Assembly: GCA_003554505.1 (NCBI GenBank) | Contig: PWGS01000042.1 | Coordinates: 1 to 5,902, forward strand | Direction: 5' to 3' | Source of the DNA: Desulfonatronospira sp. | GTDB lineage: Bacteria > Desulfobacterota > Desulfovibrionia > Desulfovibrionales > Desulfonatronovibrionaceae | DNA: 5,902 bases | In this document: positions 1-5,902 of the stretch, piece by piece | Layout of the letters: each line of letters begins with the position of its first letter | How positions within the stretch are numbered: position 1 is the stretch's first letter | Translations under genes and position numbers: made by a program | Notes under the pieces: model-generated | Told to the model about the DNA's origin: nothing | The model's input: the letters and a program-made list of their open reading frames with translations, nothing else | The model's database searches: none

Positions 1-87
1 ATCAAGTTGCTGGTTGACTTGCAGGCTTGGAACAAGATAGCAAGTATTATTGAAAGCACTGCAGAGCCGCTGGCAGTACACTTTTGA
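1..87 (+). CDS. Possible 3' end of an upstream gene (partial, unidentified)
   Basis: Frame 1 is open from the first base of the window and stops at a TGA at 85-87, giving 28 residues that read like an ordinary protein C-terminus (it includes 'LLVDLQAWNKIASII' and ends 'PLAVHF'). The other two plus frames close within the first 40 bases. The stretch is too short to assign a family, and 28 open codons are quite likely by chance. The minus strand is also open over most of this interval, though it has no convincing start. If the call is right, the distance to the next start codon (183 bases) suggests that the upstream gene belongs to a separate transcription unit. Confidence 0.28.
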   Translation: MKLLVDLQAWNKIASIIESTAEPLAVHF

Positions 88-255
88 AGTTTTTGAGCCA
101 GTTTGAAAGTTCTTGTGTTTCTTCAACTGTATTCAGGTTGGACCCGGCTGGTTCGTTTATTGTTAAACTGCAGCAAGGAAGCCAGAGCAAGCACGGATTT
201 CTTATGAAAGATCCGTTCTTCCGGATGGTACACCCTGCAAGAAAGTATTATTTTC

Positions 256-263
256 AAAGGAGA
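256..263 (+). promoter_or_regulatory. Ribosome binding site of the PEP synthase gene
   Basis: AAAGGAGA matches the anti-Shine-Dalgarno sequence well. Its GGAG core (259-262) ends 8 bases before the ATG at 271. This fixes the start of the long reading frame at 271; no other upstream start in that frame has a comparable site. Confidence 0.85.
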
Positions 264-270
264 TCAAGGA

Positions 271-3200
271 ATGGCAAAAACCGGTAAAGAGCAAAAGCCC
301 GGCAAAGAGGCCCAGGAAAACAAACAGGAGCCCAAAGCTCCTAAGCAGAAGAACAGCTTTGAAGCCCACAAATCCAAGCTGGTCCTCAAGGCCAGTGAAA
401 TCATGGATATGGGTGTGGAGGCTGAACTGCTGGTGGGAGGCAAGAACTTCAATCCCGCCATCATCAACACCATCGAAAATATACGGGCTCCTCAGTTCAG
501 GGCCATATCGGCCACTGCTTTTCATAAGCTCCTGGATGAAACCAAGGTCAATGCAGCTGCCATCAGGTCTTCGGTGGACAAGGAATACGACGTTATTGAC
601 TGGAAGGACCAGGCCATCAACGATGATCCGGACTTTCTGAAAAAACTGGTTCGAAAACTTGCCGTCCAGGTCAAAAGAACCCCGCAAAAGAAAGACAGCA
701 CATTTATAAGGCTGCGCACCTTCATAAATAACGTTGTGGAAGGCTTTGCAGTATCTCCTGAAGGCATTGACCAGCTTCGTAAAAGGTCAGTCCTGGTACA
801 GACAGCCATCTTGAGCGTGGACCTGCCCAAGGAAGTTGAAGAGGCTGTCAGGCAGGCCTACAACGGTATCTGCAGGGAAGTGGGCCAGGACAACGTTCCT
901 GTGGCCGTACGTTCTTCTGCTGCCGGAGAGGACAGCCGCAAGAAGGCCTTTGCCGGCCTTCAGGATACCTACCTGAATATCGTCAGCGAAAGCAGTGCCG
1001 TGGAAGCGTACCACTGGGACTGTGCCTCGGCCTACAACCTGCGCAGCATGACCTACCGCAGGGAAGCCATCCTGGATGCAGTGGCCAAGGCTGAATCCAC
1101 CGGGGATGATTCCATAGCCTCCAAGGCCAAGGAAGAGTGGTCCATAGAAAACACTTCCCTGTCCGTATGCATCATGCGCATGATCAATCCCGTCATTTCA
1201 GGAACGGCATTCAGCGCGGACACCGCCACCGGCTGTCAGGGAACTGACCGCAAGGACCTGGTATCCATTGATGCCAGTTACGGTCTGGGGGAAGCGGTGG
1301 TAAGCGGCATGGTCACTCCGGACAAGTTTTACGTTTTCCAGCGCGACGACGGAGAAGAGGTCGTTATTCGGCATATGGGCTTCAAGGACAAAAAGATAGT
1401 CTACGATGAGACCGGAGTAGGGACCGTGGTGCAGAAGGTCCCCGAAGACCTGGTCACCCGCTGGTCTCTGTCCCTGGCCCAGGCCGAAATCGTGGCCAAG
1501 GGAGTGCGGGCCATCAGCAAGGCCTACGAAGGCATGATCATGGACACCGAGTTCTGCATCGACGCCTGGGACCGCCTGTGGTTCGTGCAGGCAAGGCCCG
1601 AGACCAGGTGGAACGAAGAGCTGGAAAAGCATCCCGATACCATCTTCATGCGGCGCATGGAAGCCAATAAAAATGCCATTGCCAATGCAGAGATAATACT
1701 CGAAGGCAACGGCGCTTCCAGGGGGGCTGGACAGGGCACCGTCAAGTTTCTGCGTTCCGCTCTGGAACTGAACAAGATAAACAAGGGTGATATCCTGGCT
1801 GCGGAACGCACCGATCCGGATATGGTCCCCGGCATGCGCGTTGCATCAGGGATTCTGGCTGATGCCGGTGGAGATACAAGCCACGCAGCCATTACCTCCA
1901 GGGAACTGGGGATCCCGGCCATTATCGGCATCAAGAGGCTGGAGGCCCTGCGGGCCCTGGACGGGCAGGAGGTCACAGTGGACGGTTCCAGGGGGCTGGT
2001 CTACCGAGGTCTGGTTCCCCTGGAGGAAGTGGGCGGCGAGATCGACGTGGGCAAGCTGCCGGCCACCAAGACCAAGGTAGGGCTTATTCTTGCCGATGTG
2101 GGTCAGGCCCTGTTCCTGTCCAGGCTGCGCCGCATGCCTGATTTTGAAGTGGGGCTTCTGCGGGCGGAATTCATGCTGGCCAATATAGGGGTGCACCCCC
2201 AGGCCCTGGACGCATACGACAAGGGCTATCTGGACTCGGTGGTGAACGAGAAGTTCAAGGAGATGGAGGGCGAGCTTACCAAGGTGGTCCGGGACCAGCT
2301 CACCGCAGGACTGGTGAGTCTGGATCTCAACCTTAGAAGATATGTGGGCATAATTTCCGGCCTGGAAGAACGCATGAGCCAGCTTACCGAACAGAAGGGG
2401 GCCAGGGGCACAGACGAAGTCCTGGCCATGCACCGGCAGCTCCGGGAGCTGGATAAAAAGCTGGATGAACATATCGATCTGGCCACCAAAAGACTGGAAG
2501 TGCTCAAGACATCCCTGGACCTTAAAGAACATATAGCCATAATCATGGGTTATGCTGACCAGCTTATGCTCCTTGTGGGGGATGACCAGGAAACAGTTCA
2601 GAAAAGAGAAGAGCTGGAAGAGGATATAAGCCGCATTGAAAAGCGGGTGAAGCATGATCCCATTGTGCAGGAACACCTGAAGAATATCCAGGATCTTAGA
2701 ACAGACGTGGCCCAGAAAGTCGGCCTGAAGAATGAAATGGATACAGTACGCGACCTGTCTCAGAATATACACGATCATATCACCAGCCGCGGCTTCAGAA
2801 CCGGCAAAGAGCTTTATGTCCAGACACTGTCCCAGGGTCTGGCCCTTTTCGCCATGGCCTTTTACGGCAGGGAGATCATCTACCGCACCACGGATTACAA
2901 GACCAACGAGTATCGCAACCTCATGGGCGGAATGCTTTTCGAGCATCACGAGGACAATCCCATGATGGGCTACCGCGGTGTCTCCAGGGATATTCACGAC
3001 TGGGAGCTGGAAGCATTCAAGCTGGCCAGGGGAGCTTTCGGGGGCAGTAATCTTCAATTGATGCTTCCCTTTGTGCGCCCCTTTGAAGAAGCCAGGAGCA
3101 TGAAGCGCTACCTTTCGGATGTGCACAAGCTGCGCTCAGGTGAAGACGGCCTGAAGATCATCCAGATGTCCGAGATTCCAAGCAATGCCATAATAGCCAA

Positions 3201-3882
3201 GGAATTCATAAGGGAATTCGACGGGTTTTCCATTGGTTCCAACGATATGACCCAGCTGGTGCTGGGAACGGACCGGGACAATTCCAGGCTGGGGCACATC
3301 TACGACGAGGAGGATCCGGCAGTGGTCTGGTCTATCCTGGTGACCATATTTACAGGACAGAAGTACGGCAAGAAGGTCGGCTTCTGCGGCCAGGGGGTCT
3401 CCAACAGCAAGATTATCCGCGGGCTGGTTTGTATCTCGGGCATTGTCTCGGCTTCGGGGGTTCCGGATACATATGCCCAGACCAAGGAAGAATTCGCCAA
3501 AATGGAAAAGGAAAACATCAAGCTAAGGGACATGGGAGACTGGCTGCAGAAACAGCACCTGGAACGACTGTACGAACTTCTTAAAGAGAACAATTATGAG
3601 CATATCCTCAAGAAATACTCTTCGGGCAAGGATCTTATGGAGTGGTATGAAGGGGAGGCTGCCAGGCTGCATGAACAGCTCTACTCACACCTGGGGTCCA
3701 GCAAGGAGGATTTCTATCGCCAGGAACTCTACAAGTTCCGCAGCATATTCCACAAGCCGGTAATTTATGCCAACTGGGACTGGCAGGTAACCATTGACGA
3801 CGCCATGCACCAGGCGGGCTTCGCCACTTATGAGGAACAGGAGCAGGCCATGGCACAAGTAGCACAGAAAACCGGCGCCTAG
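271..3882 (+). CDS. ppsA: Phosphoenolpyruvate synthase-type enzyme (pyruvate, water dikinase family), long variant with extra domains
   Basis: This cytoplasmic enzyme is predicted to convert pyruvate, ATP and water to PEP, AMP and phosphate, the entry step of gluconeogenesis from pyruvate. Seen in the sequence: an N-terminal ATP-grasp/pyruvate-binding domain (about residues 40-450) with VGGKN (K58), 'VAVRSSAAGEDS' (R214), 'YGLGEAVVSG' (337-346), E427 and 'FVQARPET' (438-445); a phosphohistidine swivel domain (about 485-585) with 'GGDTSHAAI', catalytic H538; and a PEP-binding barrel (about 595-1067) with 'GLLRAEF' (R631), R872, 'NPMMGYRG' (R902), E968, 'GSNDMTQ' (D992) and 'CGQG' with the catalytic cysteine C1039. 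CGQG is typical of PEP synthase; pyruvate phosphate dikinase usually has CGEHGG. T536 matches the threonine that PSRP/DUF299 regulatory kinases modify in PEP synthases. At 1203 residues the protein is far longer than E. coli PpsA (792). The extra parts are a Lys/Glu-rich N-terminus, an insert between about 92 and 170, a coiled-coil-like insert at about 657-838, and a tail at 1071-1203. The family is certain; the exact substrate is less so. Confidence 0.9.
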   Translation: MAKTGKEQKPGKEAQENKQEPKAPKQKNSFEAHKSKLVLKASEIMDMGVEAELLVGGKNFNPAIINTIENIRAPQFRAISATAFHKLLDETKVNAAAIRSSVDKEYDVIDWKDQAINDDPDFLKKLVRKLAVQVKRTPQKKDSTFIRLRTFINNVVEGFAVSPEGIDQLRKRSVLVQTAILSVDLPKEVEEAVRQAYNGICREVGQDNVPVAVRSSAAGEDSRKKAFAGLQDTYLNIVSESSAVEAYHWDCASAYNLRSMTYRREAILDAVAKAESTGDDSIASKAKEEWSIENTSLSVCIMRMINPVISGTAFSADTATGCQGTDRKDLVSIDASYGLGEAVVSGMVTPDKFYVFQRDDGEEVVIRHMGFKDKKIVYDETGVGTVVQKVPEDLVTRWSLSLAQAEIVAKGVRAISKAYEGMIMDTEFCIDAWDRLWFVQARPETRWNEELEKHPDTIFMRRMEANKNAIANAEIILEGNGASRGAGQGTVKFLRSALELNKINKGDILAAERTDPDMVPGMRVASGILADAGGDTSHAAITSRELGIPAIIGIKRLEALRALDGQEVTVDGSRGLVYRGLVPLEEVGGEIDVGKLPATKTKVGLILADVGQALFLSRLRRMPDFEVGLLRAEFMLANIGVHPQALDAYDKGYLDSVVNEKFKEMEGELTKVVRDQLTAGLVSLDLNLRRYVGIISGLEERMSQLTEQKGARGTDEVLAMHRQLRELDKKLDEHIDLATKRLEVLKTSLDLKEHIAIIMGYADQLMLLVGDDQETVQKREELEEDISRIEKRVKHDPIVQEHLKNIQDLRTDVAQKVGLKNEMDTVRDLSQNIHDHITSRGFRTGKELYVQTLSQGLALFAMAFYGREIIYRTTDYKTNEYRNLMGGMLFEHHEDNPMMGYRGVSRDIHDWELEAFKLARGAFGGSNLQLMLPFVRPFEEARSMKRYLSDVHKLRSGEDGLKIIQMSEIPSNAIIAKEFIREFDGFSIGSNDMTQLVLGTDRDNSRLGHIYDEEDPAVVWSILVTIFTGQKYGKKVGFCGQGVSNSKIIRGLVCISGIVSASGVPDTYAQTKEEFAKMEKENIKLRDMGDWLQKQHLERLYELLKENNYEHILKKYSSGKDLMEWYEGEAARLHEQLYSHLGSSKEDFYRQELYKFRSIFHKPVIYANWDWQVTIDDAMHQAGFATYEEQEQAMAQVAQKTGA

Positions 3883-3902
3883 ATCAGACCGCCTCAAACA
3901 AC

Positions 3903-3942
3903 AAGGCCGGACACGTCTTGAATTTCGGAGGTGTCCGGCCTT
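3903..3942 (+). terminator. Perfect 12-bp hairpin after the PEP synthase gene, probable weak intrinsic terminator
   Basis: AAGGCCGGACAC (3903-3914) is exactly complementary to GTGTCCGGCCTT (3931-3942), with a 16-base loop. The GC-rich stem begins 20 bases after the stop codon at 3882, which is the usual place for a rho-independent terminator. The T-run is short (TTT at 3941-3943, then AAAC), so termination may be partial and readthrough into dxs is possible. The loop and right arm also contain GGAGGT (3927-3932), so the hairpin could instead act as a leader structure for dxs. Confidence 0.6.
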
Positions 3943-3946
3943 TAAA
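3918..3946 (+). promoter_or_regulatory. Candidate sigma-70-type promoter for dxs (weak)
   Basis: TTGAAT (3918-3923) and TTTAAA (3941-3946) each match 4 of 6 consensus bases and are separated by the ideal 17 bases. Transcription would begin near 3953, leaving a leader of only about 15 bases before the ATG at 3969. The elements overlap the hairpin, and the call rests on pattern alone. It would explain how dxs is expressed if the hairpin terminates transcription from upstream. Confidence 0.22.
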
Positions 3947-3968
3947 CATTTCATCACCAAGTACAGCT

Positions 3969-5861
3969 ATGACCTCTCAAGAAGAACCCATACTGGCGGG
4001 GCTGGCCTCACCTGAAGATATCCGGGGGCTCTCCCTGACACAACTAAGCAGGCTGGCCCGGGAAGTCAGAGAGCTTATCATCAGCGTCGTATCCACCAAT
4101 GGTGGGCATCTGGCACCCTCGCTGGGTACAGTGGAGCTGACCCTGGCCCTGCTCAAGGTCTTTGATCCTGCAAGGGACAAGATCATCTGGGATGTGGGAC
4201 ACCAGGCCTACGCCTACAAGATTCTCACCGGCAGGAGGGACAGCTTCCACACGCTGCGTAAACGGGGGGGCATCAGCGGTTTTCCGAGACCCGTGGAAAG
4301 CAGTTTTGATCATTTTGCCGTAGGCCACTCCAGCACCTCCATTTCCGCCGGTCTGGGCATGGCTGTGGCCAGGGATATACTGGATACGGACCAGAAAGTA
4401 CTGTCGGTAATCGGCGATGGCTCCATGACCGCCGGGCTGGCTTTTGAAGGCCTTAACCAGGCCGGGGACCTGGACCGGGACCTGGTGGTGATTTTAAACG
4501 ACAACGAGATGTCCATATCCAGGAATGTCGGGGCCCTGTCTTCATTCTTGAGCCGCAATCTGTCTTCCAGGTGGATGGTGCGTTTCAAAAGAGATTTTGA
4601 AAGCTTCATGCGCCAGATTCCCAGAATCGGTGATGACATTCTCAATTACGCCCGCAAGAGCGAAGAATCCCTGAAAAACTTCTTTACTCCGGGCATTCTC
4701 TTTGAAGCCCTCAAATTCAACTATATCGGTCCGGTGGACGGACACAGCATCCCCTCCCTGACCCGGATCCTGGAGCAGACCAAAAGCCTGGAGGGCCCCG
4801 TCCTTGTGCACGTGCTGACCAGGAAGGGCAAGGGGTATAAACCGGCAGAGGAGAACCCCCCCTTTTATCACGGTGTGGGCTGCTTCGAGCCTGAAACCGG
4901 CCTGGCCAGAAAGAAACCTGGCGGCGAATGCCTGCCCAGCTATACTGATGTCTTCGGCCGGACCCTGTGTGAGCTCGGGGAAAAGGACGACAGTATAGTG
5001 ACCATAACAGCTGCCATGCCCGAGGGAACGGGTCTGGGGGCTTTTGCGGAAAGATTTCCGGACAGGTTTTTCGACGTGGGGATCTGCGAGCAGCACGCAG
5101 TGACCTTTGCAGCCGGCCTGGCCACCCAGGGGCTTAAGCCTGTAGTGGCTGTTTATTCCACATTTCTGCAGCGTTCCTACGATCAGGTGGTTCACGACGT
5201 GTGTCTGCAGAACCTGCCGGTAACCTTCTGCCTGGACCGGGGCGGCATTGTCGGAGAGGACGGTCCCACGCATCACGGCAATTTCGACTTCTCGTACCTG
5301 CGGCATATCCCCAACATGATCTGCATGGCCCCCAAAGACGAGGCCGAACTGCAGAGAATGCTGGCCACCGCCCTGGAGCATCCAGGGCCGGTCTCGGTCA
5401 GGTACCCCAGGGGCGTGGGTACAGGAGCGGATCTCGGAGAAATCTCCCCCCTGGATATCGGCGGTTCCGAAGTCATGAAGGAAGGTTCCCATGGCGTGAT
5501 CCTGGCCATAGGCAGCCGGGTATACCCGGCCCTGGAGGCGGCGCTGGAGATGGAAAAAGACGGACTTTCCCTGAGAGTGGTCAATGCCCGCTTTGTCAAG
5601 CCTCTGGCCCGGCAGGAATTAAGAGATGCGGCCGCAAAATATAAAGGCCTGCTGATTGTGGAGGAAAACGCCCTGGCCGGGGGCTTCGGGTCCGCTGTGC
5701 TGGAATTTCTGGCGGATGAGGACCTGCTTCAGGGGGTCCGGGTCAAGCGGCTGGGGATAGGAGACTTTTTTGTGGAGCACGGCCCTCCGCAGGAATTAAG
5801 ACAAAGCCTGGGCCTCTGCAAAAACGGAATAAAAAAGGCCGCAATGGAGTTTTTCCAATAA
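3969..5861 (+). CDS. dxs: 1-deoxy-D-xylulose-5-phosphate synthase
   Basis: This thiamine diphosphate-dependent cytoplasmic enzyme condenses pyruvate with D-glyceraldehyde 3-phosphate to give 1-deoxy-D-xylulose 5-phosphate and CO2, the committed step of the MEP isoprenoid pathway and a source for thiamine and pyridoxal synthesis. Seen in the sequence, numbered from the ATG at 3969: 'GGHLAPSLG' with H47; the ThDP/Mg motif GDGS (149-152) closed by 'NDNEMSIS' (N177, N179); 'YIGPVDGH' (H259); the catalytic glutamate E374 in 'EQHAVTFAAGLA'; and 'DRGGIVGEDGPTHHG' (423-437), whose H435 matches the active-site histidine of E. coli Dxs. A transketolase C-terminal domain follows (about 490-620). The length of 630 residues is normal (E. 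coli Dxs has 620). The frame also allows a TTG start at 3918, but that codon lies in the hairpin loop and would add 17 residues unlike known Dxs N-termini. No Shine-Dalgarno sequence stands directly before 3969, so the start is probable rather than certain. Confidence 0.96.
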   Translation: MTSQEEPILAGLASPEDIRGLSLTQLSRLAREVRELIISVVSTNGGHLAPSLGTVELTLALLKVFDPARDKIIWDVGHQAYAYKILTGRRDSFHTLRKRGGISGFPRPVESSFDHFAVGHSSTSISAGLGMAVARDILDTDQKVLSVIGDGSMTAGLAFEGLNQAGDLDRDLVVILNDNEMSISRNVGALSSFLSRNLSSRWMVRFKRDFESFMRQIPRIGDDILNYARKSEESLKNFFTPGILFEALKFNYIGPVDGHSIPSLTRILEQTKSLEGPVLVHVLTRKGKGYKPAEENPPFYHGVGCFEPETGLARKKPGGECLPSYTDVFGRTLCELGEKDDSIVTITAAMPEGTGLGAFAERFPDRFFDVGICEQHAVTFAAGLATQGLKPVVAVYSTFLQRSYDQVVHDVCLQNLPVTFCLDRGGIVGEDGPTHHGNFDFSYLRHIPNMICMAPKDEAELQRMLATALEHPGPVSVRYPRGVGTGADLGEISPLDIGGSEVMKEGSHGVILAIGSRVYPALEAALEMEKDGLSLRVVNARFVKPLARQELRDAAAKYKGLLIVEENALAGGFGSAVLEFLADEDLLQGVRVKRLGIGDFFVEHGPPQELRQSLGLCKNGIKKAAMEFFQ

Positions 5862-5883
5862 AACAAAGAAATATCTCACGCCC

Positions 5884-5897
5884 GGCCTGCGCAGGCC
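5884..5897. repeat. 14-bp perfect palindrome downstream of dxs
   Basis: GGCCTGCGCAGGCC equals its own reverse complement. As RNA it could form a 5-bp GC-rich stem with a GCGC loop. It begins 23 bases after the dxs stop, so it may be part of a terminator, but the window ends 5 bases later and no T-run is visible. It could equally be chance in GC-rich sequence. Confidence 0.4.
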
Positions 5898-5902
5898 TAG
5901 AG

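Noticed and set aside
1..64. Minus-strand frame from a GTG that reads like a short lipoprotein signal (hydrophobic run then 'FQAC')
   Set aside because: It has no ribosome binding site, no positively charged start and a poor lipobox, and it runs off the window edge.
71..88. TGGCAGTACACTTTTG as a sigma-54 promoter
   Set aside because: The GG is present, but the required GC 10 bases later is missing (TT instead).
138..166. TTGGAC-17-TGTTAA as a promoter for the PEP synthase gene
   Set aside because: The -10 element matches only 3 of 6 bases and several equally weak combinations exist in this AT-rich leader, so none can be singled out.
211..226. Small hairpin ATCCG / CGGAT in the leader
   Set aside because: The stem is only 5 bp with a 6-base loop and nothing nearby suggests a riboswitch or attenuator.
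84..287. Small plus-strand frame starting with TTG in the leader
   Set aside because: It has no Shine-Dalgarno sequence and a rare start codon, it overlaps the true ribosome binding site and start of the PEP synthase gene in another frame, and its product is unremarkable.
1846..3126. Long minus-strand open frame (426 codons) inside the PEP synthase gene
   Set aside because: It lies wholly antisense to a gene whose catalytic motifs are certain, its translation is rich in His, Gln and Leu as expected from complementing common codons, and it matches no family I recognise.
4542..5492. Minus-strand open frame (316 codons) inside dxs
   Set aside because: It is antisense to conserved Dxs motifs, has no ribosome binding site or recognisable domain, and is best explained by codon bias.
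5612..5801. 13-bp direct repeat GCAGGAATTAAGA at 5612-5624 and 5789-5801 within dxs
   Set aside because: Both copies are in frame and encode QELR in ordinary helices of the C-terminal domain; one such match is not surprising in a window of this size.

Overview
The window carries two complete genes, both on the plus strand, with a short upstream region. Gene 1 (271-3882) encodes an unusually long phosphoenolpyruvate synthase-type enzyme (pyruvate, water dikinase family, 1203 residues). Gene 2 (3969-5861) encodes 1-deoxy-D-xylulose-5-phosphate synthase (Dxs, 630 residues), the first enzyme of the MEP isoprenoid pathway. There are no RNA genes, CRISPR arrays, insertion sequences or other mobile elements that I can support.

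Organism: a Gram-negative bacterium using the MEP pathway and making PEP from pyruvate. From the wording of the Dxs motifs (for example the 'GEDGPTHHG' and 'SYLRHIPNM' stretches) and the moderately GC-rich coding sequence, my best guess is a sulfate-reducer-like deltaproteobacterium (Desulfovibrionales-type). This is an impression from family resemblance, not a database result.

Layout: positions 1-87 may be the last 28 codons of an upstream plus-strand gene (weak evidence). Positions 88-270 are an AT-richer non-coding leader ending in a good ribosome binding site (AAAGGAG, 8 bases before the ATG). The PEP synthase gene fills 271-3882. Twenty bases after its stop lies a perfect 12-bp inverted repeat (3903-3914 / 3931-3942), probably a weak intrinsic terminator. 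dxs follows, most likely from the ATG at 3969 rather than from the TTG at 3918, which falls inside the hairpin loop. After dxs there are 41 bases, including a perfect 14-bp palindrome close to the window edge.

How the genes relate: both enzymes draw on pyruvate. The first makes PEP and so feeds gluconeogenesis; the second condenses pyruvate with glyceraldehyde 3-phosphate, itself a product of gluconeogenesis. The hairpin between them argues against a tight operon, so a shared function is only an inference.

The most unusual thing here is the PEP synthase. All the core catalytic motifs are intact, but it is about 400 residues longer than E. coli PpsA. The extra length lies in an N-terminal extension and insert, a roughly 170-residue coiled-coil-like insert within the PEP-binding domain, and a C-terminal tail of about 133 residues.
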